Shown here piece by piece: positions 17,054-25,878 of a stretch of 42,663 nt of DNA. This DNA comes from an uncultured Bacteroides sp. (GTDB taxonomy: Bacteria; Bacteroidota; Bacteroidia; Bacteroidales; Bacteroidaceae). The position numbers and the translations under genes were made by a program. The stretch lies in contig USQO01000009.1 of assembly GCA_900556845.1 (NCBI GenBank), positions 1 to 42,663 on the forward strand, given 5' to 3'. The notes beneath the pieces are model-generated. The model saw only the letters and a program-made list of their open reading frames with translations, did no database searches and had not been told where the DNA came from. The number at the start of each line of letters is the position of its first letter. The stretch's first letter is position 1.

Positions 17054-18415
17054 TTAAATCTTTGCTTCTGTGTGCGGGTGTTTCTTGAAAAATTGAAACT
17101 GTTTGTAAAGCATAATTCCTGCTATGATGGATGCCAATAAATCGGAGATAGGCATACTGTACCATACTCCTGCAACACCAAAAAACTGTGGAAGAATGAG
17201 TAGGCAGGGAATCAGTATCAGTACTTGTCTGCTGAGAGAAAGGAAAATAGCTTTGTTGGCCATTCCGATACTTTGAAAGAAGTTGGAGGTTACCATCTGA
17301 AAACCTATGATGGGGAAAAACATTACCACAGTTTGTAGTCCTTTAGCCGATAGTTGGATTAAAGTTTCGTGACTGGTAAATAATGAGACAGCTAAACGTG
17401 GCAGCAATTCTCCTAAAAGGAAGCCACAACTGGTTACAATGGTAGCCCAAATGATGGTTTGTTTCAGAACTTGGTTTACGCGGTGGTAAGCTTGGGCTCC
17501 GAAGTTGTAGCCAGCTATCGGTTGCATACCTTGATTCAATCCCATGACAATCATAACAAACAGGAATACGATTCGGTTTACAATTCCGAATGCACCAATG
17601 GCCAGGTCACCATCGTATTTTTTTAAACCATTGTTGATAAGTATGACAATAAAGCAAGAGGCCAAATTCATCAGAAAAGGAGCCATACCAATGGCAATGG
17701 TGTTTTTTACGATATCTCCCTGTAATTTGTAGATACCTTTGTGCAGATGAAGTAGCTCATTTTTGTTTGTGAAGACTTTGAACTGCCATAACAGCGAAAT
17801 AATTTGTGCTAAAATAGTTGCGATGGCTGCTCCTTCTATACCCCATTTAAATCCATAAATGAATATCGGGTCCAGAATCGTATTGATAATAACGGTATTA
17901 ATGGTTGCATACATTGCTTTTTGAGGATGCCCGGTAGAGCGGAGGACTGCATTAAGTCCCAGATACATGTGAGTTATAACATTTCCCAGCAAAATAATTT
18001 TCATGTAATCTCTGGCATAAGGAAGCGTGGCTTCACTGGCTCCAAAGAAATATAAAATAGGATTGAGGAAAAGCAGAGTAATGATACTAAACCCGATACC
18101 GATAATCAGATTGAGTGAAATTACGTTACCTAATATTTTCTGTGCGGTTTTGTAATCCTTTTGTCCTAATTTTACTGAAATCAAGGTGGAAGAGCCAACT
18201 CCGACCAAAGAGCCAAAAGCTGCAGCCAAGTTCATTAATGGAAATGTAATAGCCAGACCTGATATGGCCATAGGACCGACACCGTGACCAATGAAAATAC
18301 TGTCTACCATGTTGTACAGTGAAGATGCTGTCATTGCAATAATTGCAGGGATAGCATACTGCATCAATAATTTACCGATAGGTTGGGTACCAAGTTCTGT
18401 TGCTGTTCCTTTCAT
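17054..18415 (-). CDS. MATE-family multidrug/metabolite exporter
   Basis: 453 aa from ATG 18415 (MKGTATELGTQPIGKLL, the usual start of this subgroup). The longer frame to 18499 runs through the promoter region. Twelve hydrophobic helices in two MatE repeats; hallmarks are PAIIAMTASSLYNMVDSIFIG near the start and GMQPIAGYNFGAQ at the start of the second half. It is a cation-coupled antiporter of the inner membrane; the substrate is unknown. Divergent from the S8 protease gene with overlapping promoters. Confidence 0.93.
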   Translation of the reverse strand: MKGTATELGTQPIGKLLMQYAIPAIIAMTASSLYNMVDSIFIGHGVGPMAISGLAITFPLMNLAAAFGSLVGVGSSTLISVKLGQKDYKTAQKILGNVISLNLIIGIGFSIITLLFLNPILYFFGASEATLPYARDYMKIILLGNVITHMYLGLNAVLRSTGHPQKAMYATINTVIINTILDPIFIYGFKWGIEGAAIATILAQIISLLWQFKVFTNKNELLHLHKGIYKLQGDIVKNTIAIGMAPFLMNLASCFIVILINNGLKKYDGDLAIGAFGIVNRIVFLFVMIVMGLNQGMQPIAGYNFGAQAYHRVNQVLKQTIIWATIVTSCGFLLGELLPRLAVSLFTSHETLIQLSAKGLQTVVMFFPIIGFQMVTSNFFQSIGMANKAIFLSLSRQVLILIPCLLILPQFFGVAGVWYSMPISDLLASIIAGIMLYKQFQFFKKHPHTEAKI

Positions 18416-18444
18416 TTTTGTAAATTTTGTTCTTTTCCGACCTG

Positions 18445-18452
18445 CAAATGTA
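18445..18452 (-). promoter_or_regulatory. -7 box for the MATE gene
   Basis: Minus-strand TACATTTG, a perfect match 29 nt before ATG 18415. A T-run (TTTT) lies 20 bp upstream on the minus strand in place of TTTG. Confidence 0.55.
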
Positions 18453-18458
18453 CGAATA

Positions 18459-18490
18459 TTTCTTTGCAAGGGAAAACTTATGTATCTTTG
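18459..18490 (+). promoter_or_regulatory. Promoter of the S8 protease (and xseAB)
   Basis: TTTC (18459-18462), 20 bp, TATCTTTG (18483-18490), ending 20 nt before ATG 18511. It physically overlaps the upstream half of the divergent MATE promoter. Confidence 0.6.
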
Positions 18491-18510
18491 CTTTTTCAAA
18501 AAGAGTGCGT

Positions 18511-19881
18511 ATGATTAAAAAAGGTGTATTACTATTTTTAGTATATCTAAGTGTCGGATTTTCAGTGCAGGCAGCTTCAAGTATAATGTTCCGAATCTCG
18601 TTTACTGATAAATGTGGAACTGTAGGTTCTTTAAAGTATCCTGAGAATTATCTTTCTATGAAATCTTTGGAAAGAAGACAAAAACAGCAACTTTGGGTTG
18701 ATTCCACAGACTTACCGGTTTCTCAGGTTTATATAAAAGAAGTGTTGAATCGGGGAGTTCGTCTGGTAACAATGAGTAAATGGAACAATACAATTGTCGT
18801 TGAGACTAAGAGTGATATGCCTGTTGAAAAGTTGCAGCAGTTGCCTTTTGTTGCGGCAGTAAAAAAAGTATGGACTTCGTCGGATATCACTCCTGTATAC
18901 GATGCAGACCGGAAAAAGAAAGTTCTGGGAAAAGGGAAAAGACAGAAAAGCAGTTATGGAATGGGGCTTGCTCAACTGGCGATTCACAAGGGAGAATGTT
19001 TGCATAAAGCTGGTTATCGGGGAGAAGGTATTGAAATTGCTGTTATTGATGCCGGTTTTCAGAATGTCGATGCCATTGGTGTTTTTAAGAAAATGCATTT
19101 AAAAGGAACAAGAGATTTTGTGAATCCCCATTCGGATATTTTTGCCGAACATAATCATGGAACGAAAGTCCTTTCGTGTATGGCAGCTAATGAGCCTCAT
19201 GTGATGGTTGGTTCTGCGCCGGAGGCCAGTTATTGGCTGTTGCGCAGTGAAGATGATTATACAGAGCAGCCTGTAGAAGAAGATTATTGGGTAGCTGCTG
19301 CTGAATATGCTGATAGTTTGGGGGTTGATATTGTTAATACTTCATTGGGATATTATGAGTTTGATGATCCGGAAGCTAATTATACGTATCGCGAATTGGA
19401 CGGTCATACTTCTCCGATGTCTGTGGCAGCATCTCTGATGGCCGGAAAGGGGATGGTATTGGTTTGCAGTGCCGGTAACTCTGGTAAAGAATCCTGGAAA
19501 AAAATTACACCACCGGCTGATGCTGTAAATATCTTATCGGTAGGTGCAGTGAATGTAGATGGTATTAATGCGGATTTTTCTTCGATAGGAAATACTGCAG
19601 ATAACCGCATAAAACCGGATATTATGTCAGTCGGGTTTAATGCCAGTGTGGTGAGTGAGAATGGAATACCTTCGTATGCGCATGGAACTTCTTTTGCTGC
19701 ACCGGTCTTTTGCGGATTGGTAGCCTGTCTGTGGCAGGCATGCCCATGGCTTACGGCTATGCAGTTGATTAAACTGATTCAGCAGTCGGCAGACAGGGCT
19801 GATTTTCCAGATAATATTTTTGGATATGGTGTTCCGGATGTGTGGAAGTGTTATCAGGAAGCTATTAAACTTAAAAAGTGA
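18511..19881 (+). CDS. Secreted S8 (subtilisin-like) serine protease
   Basis: 456 aa from ATG 18511, with signal peptide MIKKGVLLFLVYLSVGFSVQA. A propeptide-like region of about 120 residues follows (inhibitor I9-like, ending KKVWTS), then the subtilisin domain. The catalytic triad is complete: D180 (IAVIDAG), H216 (EHNHGTKV) and S394 (HGTSFAAP), with oxyanion N323 (SAGNSG). No C-terminal sorting domain is visible after the catalytic domain. Probably a periplasmic or exported endopeptidase; its target is unknown. Its stop overlaps the xseA ATG (TGATG), so a protease gene is translationally coupled to a DNA-repair nuclease operon. Confidence 0.93.
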   Translation: MIKKGVLLFLVYLSVGFSVQAASSIMFRISFTDKCGTVGSLKYPENYLSMKSLERRQKQQLWVDSTDLPVSQVYIKEVLNRGVRLVTMSKWNNTIVVETKSDMPVEKLQQLPFVAAVKKVWTSSDITPVYDADRKKKVLGKGKRQKSSYGMGLAQLAIHKGECLHKAGYRGEGIEIAVIDAGFQNVDAIGVFKKMHLKGTRDFVNPHSDIFAEHNHGTKVLSCMAANEPHVMVGSAPEASYWLLRSEDDYTEQPVEEDYWVAAAEYADSLGVDIVNTSLGYYEFDDPEANYTYRELDGHTSPMSVAASLMAGKGMVLVCSAGNSGKESWKKITPPADAVNILSVGAVNVDGINADFSSIGNTADNRIKPDIMSVGFNASVVSENGIPSYAHGTSFAAPVFCGLVACLWQACPWLTAMQLIKLIQQSADRADFPDNIFGYGVPDVWKCYQEAIKLKK

Positions 19882-21194
19882 TGGAAAAGCAGGTTTTGTC
19901 CTTATACGAGTTGAATGGCCTTGTCAGGCGCAGTATACAAGCCTGTTTACCCGATGAGTATTGGGTACAAGCCGAATTAAGTGATGTGCGTTCCAATTAT
20001 TCGGGGCATTGCTATCTGGAACTGGTGCAGAAAGATCCGAAGAGCAACAGTCTGGTGGCGAAGGCTCGGGGAATGATATGGAGTAATGTTTTCTTTCGGC
20101 TAAAATCCTATTTCGAAGAAGAAACAGGCCAGGCTTTTGTTTCGGGCATTAAAGTATTGGTGAAGGTTACGGTAGGTTTCCATGAATTGTATGGCTTTTC
20201 ACTGACTATTATTGATATCGACCCAACCTATACGTTGGGGGATATGGTACGGCGTAGAAAAGAAATTTTGAACCGTCTTGACGCTGAAGGTATCCTTACC
20301 TTGAATAAAGAGCTGGATTTTCCGGAATTGCCGCAACGCATAGCTGTGATTTCTTCGGCCACGGCAGCTGGATATGGAGATTTCTGCAATCAGCTTGAGA
20401 AAAATATCTATGGTTTTCAATTTTTTACGTGTTTATTCCCTGCTGTTATGCAGGGAGATAAGGTAGAAAGCTCTATTATAGCAGCACTGGATGCCATTAA
20501 TGCCGAAATAGACAATTGGGATGTAGTTGTTATAATTCGTGGAGGAGGAGCAACTTCCGATTTGTCAGGGTTTGATACATACGATTTGGCTGCCAACTGT
20601 GCACAATTTCCTTTGCCAATTATAACGGGTATTGGTCATGAGCGCGACGATACCGTGCTGGACATGATTTCTCATACTCGCGTAAAGACTCCTACGGCAG
20701 CAGCCGAATTCCTGATAGCCCGGTTTGTTGAAGTTGCAGGCAGGTTAGAGAAATGTATCTCCTTTTTACACGAAAGAGTTCTTTTGTTGTTGCGCAGACA
20801 AGCTGATTTACTGGATAAATGGGTAGCGAGAATTCCGGCGAGAGTTCAGATGCGTTTGCAGGATGAACATTTTGTGCAGGAGCGGTTTGTGACACGTTTG
20901 GATAAAGCTTTGCATACTCGCCTGTTGAATGAACAGTATCGTTTGGAACTAGAGTCCAGACTACAGCGTGTTTGGAGTTTGTATGTCGTAAAGGAGCAAC
21001 ATCGTTTAGAGATGCTTGCTCAGCAGGTAAAATCAGCTTCTCCTGATGTGCTGTTGAAAAAGGGATATAGCATTACATTGAAAAATGGTAAAGCAGTAAC
21101 CGATATTTCAGTTTTGGAAGAAGGAGATGAATTGGTTACGCGTGTAGCCAATGGAACTTTCCGCAGTAAAGTAACAATAAATAAATCAAAATAG
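19881..21194 (+). CDS. xseA: Exodeoxyribonuclease VII, large subunit
   Basis: 437 aa from ATG 19881, which overlaps the protease TGA; a GTG just upstream is less likely. An N-terminal OB-fold (about 1-100), then the catalytic region with the family motif RGGGATSDLSGFDTYDLA (about 221-238) and GIGHERDDTVLD, then a long coiled coil (about 300-400) that binds XseB. It degrades single-stranded DNA to acid-soluble oligonucleotides in repair and recombination. Followed after 1 nt by xseB. Confidence 0.97.
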   Translation: MEKQVLSLYELNGLVRRSIQACLPDEYWVQAELSDVRSNYSGHCYLELVQKDPKSNSLVAKARGMIWSNVFFRLKSYFEEETGQAFVSGIKVLVKVTVGFHELYGFSLTIIDIDPTYTLGDMVRRRKEILNRLDAEGILTLNKELDFPELPQRIAVISSATAAGYGDFCNQLEKNIYGFQFFTCLFPAVMQGDKVESSIIAALDAINAEIDNWDVVVIIRGGGATSDLSGFDTYDLAANCAQFPLPIITGIGHERDDTVLDMISHTRVKTPTAAAEFLIARFVEVAGRLEKCISFLHERVLLLLRRQADLLDKWVARIPARVQMRLQDEHFVQERFVTRLDKALHTRLLNEQYRLELESRLQRVWSLYVVKEQHRLEMLAQQVKSASPDVLLKKGYSITLKNGKAVTDISVLEEGDELVTRVANGTFRSKVTINKSK

Positions 21195-21195
21195 T

Positions 21196-21405
21196 ATGGC
21201 AGCAAAAAAAGAAACATATACTGAGGCTATGAAACGTCTGGAGGCAATCGTAGCTCGTATAGAAAGCAATGAACTGGATATTGATGCTTTGGGTGAGCAG
21301 CTTAAGGAGGCTCAGAAGCTAATCAAGTATTGCCGCGAGAAGTTGTATAAAGCCGATGCCGAAATCAAAAAGATTTTGGCCGAAAATTCCGAAGAGGATA
21401 ATTAA
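21196..21405 (+). CDS. xseB: Exodeoxyribonuclease VII, small subunit
   Basis: 69 aa, normal length. Two amphipathic helices: TYTEAMKRLEAIVARIESN, ending in the family ELDIDAL turn, then KEAQKLIKYCREKL. Several copies wrap one XseA coiled coil. The C-terminus is acidic (SEEDN). It starts 1 nt after xseA, so the two are coupled. No hairpin is obvious in the 134 bp that follow. Confidence 0.95.
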   Translation: MAAKKETYTEAMKRLEAIVARIESNELDIDALGEQLKEAQKLIKYCREKLYKADAEIKKILAENSEEDN

Positions 21406-21460
21406 TCTGTAAGCATCATCTCTTATTTGGGAATTATTTTGTTGAAAAAAAACATATTAG

Positions 21461-21492
21461 GTTGGAATTTGTAAATATAAACCTTACATTTG
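21461..21492 (+). promoter_or_regulatory. Promoter of ilvE
   Basis: GTTG (21461-21464), 20 bp, TACATTTG (21485-21492); 47 bases before the ATG. Confidence 0.65.
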
Positions 21493-21539
21493 CTGACGAG
21501 TTTTGTAAAAGAATGTAAAACATTAATATCCTATAAACA

Positions 21540-22559
21540 ATGAAAGAAATTGATTGGTCAAATCTGTCGTTTGGCTATATGCGTACAGATTATAACGTTC
21601 GCTGCTATTATCGCAACGGACAATGGGGAGAAATGGAACTTTGTTCGGAAGAAACTTTGAATATTCACATGGCTGCAACTTGCTTGCACTACGGACAGGA
21701 AGCTTTCGAAGGTCTGAAAGCTTTTCGTGGTAAGGATGGTAAAATCCGTATTTTCCGTCTGGAAGCCAACGCAGAACGTTTGCAGAGTACTTGCAACGGC
21801 ATCCTGATGCCTGAATTGCCTACAGAAAAGTTCCGTGAAGCCATTACCAAGGTTGTGAAAGCTAACGAAAGATTTGTTCCGCCGTATGAAAGTGGCGCTT
21901 CGCTTTATATCCGTCCTTTATTAATTGGTACAGGAGCTCAGGTAGGTGTACATCCTGCAAGTGAATATTTGTTTGTGGTGTTCGTAACTCCTGTAGGCCC
22001 TTACTTTAAAGGCGGTTTTGCTACCAATCCTTATGTTATCATTCGTCAGTACGACCGTGCAGCTCCGTTGGGTACCGGTACTTTCAAGGTAGGCGGAAAC
22101 TATGCTGCCAGCTTGCGTGCCAACAAGATGGCACACGATGCGGGATATGCCAGTGAATTTTATCTGGATGCTAAAGAGAAGAAATATATTGATGAATGTG
22201 GTGCAGCCAATTTCTTTGGTATTAAAAACAATACATACATCACTCCGTTGTCAACTTCTATTCTGCCTTCTATTACTAACCGCAGCTTGATGCAGTTGGC
22301 AGAAGATATGGGACTTAAAGTAGAACGTCGCCCTATTCCGGAAGAAGAATTGGAAACGTTTGAAGAAGCAGGTGCTTGCGGTACAGCAGCTGTAATCAGT
22401 CCGATTCAGCGTATCGATGATTTGGAAAACCAGAAATCGTATGTGATTTCTAAAGACGGAAAACCAGGTCCTATCAGTGAAAAGCTGTATAACAAATTGC
22501 GTGCTATCCAGTATGGTGACGAACCTGATACACACGGCTGGGTAACCGTACTCGATTAA
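21540..22559 (+). CDS. ilvE: Branched-chain amino acid aminotransferase
   Basis: 339 aa, fold-type IV PLP enzyme that interconverts Leu/Ile/Val and their 2-keto acids with glutamate. The PLP lysine is K183 in GTFKVGGNYAAS. HYGQEAFEGLKAFR (50-63) and SLYIRPLLIGTG (121-132) are group hallmarks of the longer eukaryote/Bacteroidetes-type enzyme. Own promoter and terminator, so a monocistronic housekeeping gene. The leader is short and shows no obvious attenuator peptide rich in Leu/Ile/Val codons. Confidence 0.97.
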   Translation: MKEIDWSNLSFGYMRTDYNVRCYYRNGQWGEMELCSEETLNIHMAATCLHYGQEAFEGLKAFRGKDGKIRIFRLEANAERLQSTCNGILMPELPTEKFREAITKVVKANERFVPPYESGASLYIRPLLIGTGAQVGVHPASEYLFVVFVTPVGPYFKGGFATNPYVIIRQYDRAAPLGTGTFKVGGNYAASLRANKMAHDAGYASEFYLDAKEKKYIDECGAANFFGIKNNTYITPLSTSILPSITNRSLMQLAEDMGLKVERRPIPEEELETFEEAGACGTAAVISPIQRIDDLENQKSYVISKDGKPGPISEKLYNKLRAIQYGDEPDTHGWVTVLD

Positions 22560-22583
22560 TAATCTTTTTATATTCACATACTG

Positions 22584-22628
22584 ACGGCATTTCTTTTGCG
22601 CATGCAGAGAAATGCCGTTATTTTTTTT
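22584..22628 (+). terminator. Terminator after ilvE
   Basis: ACGGCATTTC (22584-22593) pairs with GAAATGCCGT (22609-22618), followed by a T-tract to 22628. Confidence 0.88.
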
Positions 22629-22646
22629 GTTCTTAAAGATATTGCC

Positions 22647-22654
22647 TATCTTTG
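22647..22654 (+). promoter_or_regulatory. -7 box for trmB-mrp
   Basis: TATCTTTG, a perfect match 22 nt before the trmB ATG. The nearest upstream TTTG (22626-22629) is only 17 bp away, shorter than usual. Confidence 0.5.
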
Positions 22655-22676
22655 TCCAATATTACAAACCTAAGAT

Positions 22677-23435
22677 ATGGGAAAAGGAAAATTAGCGAAA
22701 TTTGCAGATATGGCGGAGTATCCGCATGTGTTTGAATATCCGTATTCGGTAGTAGATGATGTTCCGTTCGAGATGAAAGGAAACTGGAACCGGGATTTCT
22801 TTAAGAATGATAATCCGATTGTACTGGAGTTAGGCTGTGGCCGCGGTGAATATACGGTAGGTCTGGCTCGTCGTTATGCCGATAAAAATTTTATTGGAGT
22901 CGATATTAAAGGTGCACGTATGTGGACAGGCGCAACCGAAGCGCTGAATGAAGGACTTCACAATGCTGCTTTCCTTCGTACCAATATTGAGATTATCGAC
23001 CGCTTTTTTGCTCCAGGTGAGGTGAGTGAGATTTGGCTTACCTTTTCAGACCCACAAATGAAAAAGGCTACCAAGCGACTGACTTCTACTTACTTTATGA
23101 ACCGTTACCGTAAGTTTCTTGTGCCGAATGGACTGGTACATTTGAAGACGGACAGTAACTTTATGTTTACCTATACCAAGTACATGTTGGAAGCCAATGC
23201 TCTGCCTGTTGAGTTTATTACAGACGACCTTTATCATTCAGGAATGGATGACGATATCTTGAGTATCCGTACCTATTATGAACAGCAATGGCTGGACCGT
23301 GGACTGAATATCAAGTACATTAAATTCCGTTTGCCACAGGAAGGAGAATTAAAAGAGCCGGATGTGGAAATAGAACTGGATGACTATCGCAGCTATAACC
23401 GTAGTAAGCGTAGTGGGTTGCAGACAAGTAAATAA
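22677..23435 (+). CDS. trmB: tRNA (guanine-N7)-methyltransferase
   Basis: 252 aa. Methylates N7 of G46 in the tRNA variable loop using SAM. The SAM-binding motif is [16 protein letters not shown]; the TrmB catalytic motif appears as [12 protein letters not shown] instead of the usual FPDPWxKxxHxKRR, a variant I associate with Bacteroidetes. The C-terminal tail ([10 protein letters not shown]) is basic. First gene of a likely operon with mrp, 23 nt downstream. Confidence 0.95.
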   Translation: MGKGKLAKFADMAEYPHVFEYPYSVVDDVPFEMKGNWNRDFFKNDNPIVLELGCGRGEYTVGLARRYADKNFIGVDIKGARMWTGATEALNEGLHNAAFLRTNIEIIDRFFAPGEVSEIWLTFSDPQMKKATKRLTSTYFMNRYRKFLVPNGLVHLKTDSNFMFTYTKYMLEANALPVEFITDDLYHSGMDDDILSIRTYYEQQWLDRGLNIKYIKFRLPQEGELKEPDVEIELDDYRSYNRSKRSGLQTSK

Positions 23436-23458
23436 GAACTTATTTTATATTGATAAAT

Positions 23459-24559
23459 ATGACACTTTATCCGAAATTGATTCTTGATGCACTGGCTACA
23501 GTACGTTATCCGGGCTCAGGAAAAAATATTGTTGAGGCTGAAATGGTTGCCGACAATTTGCGTATTGACGGAATGAAAGTAAGCTTCTCACTGATTTTTG
23601 ATAAACCGACCGATCCTTTTATGAAGTCGGTTGTTAAAGCTGCCGAAACAGCTATTCATACTTATGTATCGAAGGAAGTAGAAGTGACGATTGCTACAGA
23701 AAGCAAGCAGGCTGCCCGTCCCGAACCTGGCAAGATGCTTCCGCAAGTGAAGAATGTCATTGCCGTTTCTTCCGGAAAGGGGGGGGTAGGTAAATCTACG
23801 ATTGCAGCCAATCTGGCTGTGGCCTTGTCAAAGCTCGGTTATAAGGTAGGTTTGCTTGATGCCGATATTTTTGGTCCTTCTGTTCCAAAGATGTTTCAGG
23901 TAGAAGATGCCCGTCCATATGCCGAAACAGTAGATGGTCGTGACTTGATTGTTCCTATCGAAAAGTATGGCATTGAGTTGCTGTCCATCGGTTTCTTTGT
24001 TGATCCGGATCAGGCTACTTTGTGGCGAGGTGGAATGGCTAGCAATGCTTTGAAGCAGTTGGTTGGAGATGCAAAATGGGGAGAACTTGATTATTTTATT
24101 TTGGACACTCCTCCGGGAACCAGCGATATTCATCTTACGCTCTTGCAGACACTGGCTATTACAGGTGCTGTGATTGTAAGTACTCCGCAGCAAGTTGCGT
24201 TGGCCGATGCACGAAAAGGTATCAATATGTATACCAATGACAAGGTAAATGTTCCTATTTTGGGATTGGTGGAAAATATGGCTTGGTTCACTCCTGCCGA
24301 GTTACCCGAAAATAAATACTATCTGTTCGGTAAAGAAGGTACCAAGCGACTGGCTGAAGAATTGAACGTTCCTTTGCTTGGACAAATTCCAATCGTCCAG
24401 AGTATCTGCGAAAATGGAGACAAGGGTACACCTGCTGCATTGGACGAGAATTCTATAACAGGTAGTGCTTTCATTGAGTTAGCAAGAAATGTAGTGGTAC
24501 AGACTGAAAAGCGAAATGCAGAAATGGCACCCACAGAAATTGTCAAGACTCATAAATAA
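23459..24559 (+). CDS. mrp: Mrp/ApbC P-loop iron-sulfur carrier-like protein
   Basis: 366 aa from ATG 23459; the in-frame TTG at 23450 would add 3 residues. An N-terminal MIP18/DUF59-like domain (about 1-85), a short linker, then a deviant Walker A SSGKGGVGKST (104-114), LLDADIFGPS (132-141) and LDTPPGTSD (215-223), all typical of the Mrp/Nbp35 ATPases that carry Fe-S clusters to target proteins. Odd: the segment where E. coli-type Mrp has CxxC reads ENMAWFTPAELPENKYYLFG (272-291) with no cysteine, and the whole protein has a single Cys (C317). Cluster binding, if any, cannot use the known motif. Confidence 0.92.
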   Translation: MTLYPKLILDALATVRYPGSGKNIVEAEMVADNLRIDGMKVSFSLIFDKPTDPFMKSVVKAAETAIHTYVSKEVEVTIATESKQAARPEPGKMLPQVKNVIAVSSGKGGVGKSTIAANLAVALSKLGYKVGLLDADIFGPSVPKMFQVEDARPYAETVDGRDLIVPIEKYGIELLSIGFFVDPDQATLWRGGMASNALKQLVGDAKWGELDYFILDTPPGTSDIHLTLLQTLAITGAVIVSTPQQVALADARKGINMYTNDKVNVPILGLVENMAWFTPAELPENKYYLFGKEGTKRLAEELNVPLLGQIPIVQSICENGDKGTPAALDENSITGSAFIELARNVVVQTEKRNAEMAPTEIVKTHK

Positions 24560-24582
24560 GTATTCTGACATTTAGGGCATAG

Positions 24583-24622
24583 AAAAAGGGATTGGGGCTT
24601 TATGGCCGACCAATCCCTTTTT
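24583..24622. terminator. Bidirectional terminator between mrp and the export operon
   Basis: AAAAAGGGATTGG (24583-24595) pairs with its exact complement at 24610-24622, giving T-tracts on both strands between convergent transcripts. Confidence 0.9.
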
Positions 24623-24643
24623 CGTCTTTTATAGGTTTGTATG

Positions 24644-25864
24644 TTAAGCTTGTATAGAAGAATTTAGATGCTTTTGAGCTCTTTTTACCTGATATTTATA
24701 GGCGATACAAGTAGTGATAAAGTAGACCGCAGCTTGTAGCCAGAGCCCCCAAAACTCAATGCTTACATCTTCCAGAGTTGCTCCCATACTGTTCAAGCGT
24801 ACAAAGCCGTTAATTCCGAATGTAGATGGAAAAATCCATGAAACTCCTTTCCAGAAAGCAGGAATAGCTGCTCCCGGCCATGAGATTCCAGATATAAAGA
24901 GTAACGGAATAGACGTGAAGACATAAATCATCATACAAGATTCCCGATGATGAATGAACACCGACAGTGTCATGGCAAAAAAGATACATGCCAATATATA
25001 GGGTGTTAAAAATAGCGCTAAATCCATTGGGTCTGCCAAGCGTATCAATCCAAATAGGGCTGGTACAACACAGACCATGTAAGCTGTTACTGCTACATAA
25101 ATCAGAAAATAAGCTATGGATTTTCCTAAAACCGAACGTAAAGTTCCCAGATACATACTGCTAAGAGGAACCAAATCTCTGAATCGGTTGTTTTCTCTTG
25201 CCGTACCTGCCGACATTCCTACACCCAGCAACAACGTTTGCTGGATAATCAGAATCAAGACTGCCGGAATCAGAAAGCTGGCAAAACCATTCTGTGGGTT
25301 GTATAAAGCTATATCCTGATACTCTATCGGTGCTGTTCCTATCTCGTCTTGCCGTTGGGTGGAGTTCCCCATTCTAGCTATTTTTATTTCTTTGTTCATC
25401 TCCAGCGAAACGTCGGTGGCCGCTATCAGGATGGCTTTATAGTAAAGCATACCGCTCATATCACAGAAAATGCTTACTTGGGTTTGTTTCCCTTTAGCCA
25501 GATCGTAACTGAATTCTTTAGGTATATAAACGATACCATATACTTTGCCTTGTTTTATCCACTCTTTCCCTTCTTCCATGTCTGTACAGAAAGCCTTTAC
25601 AGATACATCTGCTGTAGCATCCATTTGTCTGACAAACTGTCTGCTCAATGAAGAATTACTGTTGTCTACGATGACGATTGGAACCTCACGGACTACCTCG
25701 TTGGTATAAATAAAGGCATACAACAGCGGATACAATAGCGGAACCAGTAAAAAGAAAATCAGAATTCCCTGGTCTTTGAAAAGGGATTTCATTTCTTTGG
25801 TAAATACGAAGAGCAATCCCTTGAAGCCGTTTTTTATTGTTTGTTTATAAGTTTGTTCTTTCAT
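24644..25864 (-). CDS. ABC-2 type permease (last gene of export operon)
   Basis: 406 aa. An N-terminal helix (FLLVPLLYPLLYAFIYT), a large periplasmic domain of about 150 residues (about 60-200, with VDNSNSSLSRQFVRQMD), then five C-terminal helices: the YhhJ/YbhR-like DrrB/NodJ architecture. It has no Walker motifs. Fourteen nt downstream of a second, related permease; together they would form the membrane pore of a tripartite exporter for lipophilic or drug-like compounds. The substrate cannot be read. Confidence 0.92.
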   Translation of the reverse strand: MKEQTYKQTIKNGFKGLLFVFTKEMKSLFKDQGILIFFLLVPLLYPLLYAFIYTNEVVREVPIVIVDNSNSSLSRQFVRQMDATADVSVKAFCTDMEEGKEWIKQGKVYGIVYIPKEFSYDLAKGKQTQVSIFCDMSGMLYYKAILIAATDVSLEMNKEIKIARMGNSTQRQDEIGTAPIEYQDIALYNPQNGFASFLIPAVLILIIQQTLLLGVGMSAGTARENNRFRDLVPLSSMYLGTLRSVLGKSIAYFLIYVAVTAYMVCVVPALFGLIRLADPMDLALFLTPYILACIFFAMTLSVFIHHRESCMMIYVFTSIPLLFISGISWPGAAIPAFWKGVSWIFPSTFGINGFVRLNSMGATLEDVSIEFWGLWLQAAVYFITTCIAYKYQVKRAQKHLNSSIQA

Positions 25865-25878
25865 ACCAAATGACTGCT

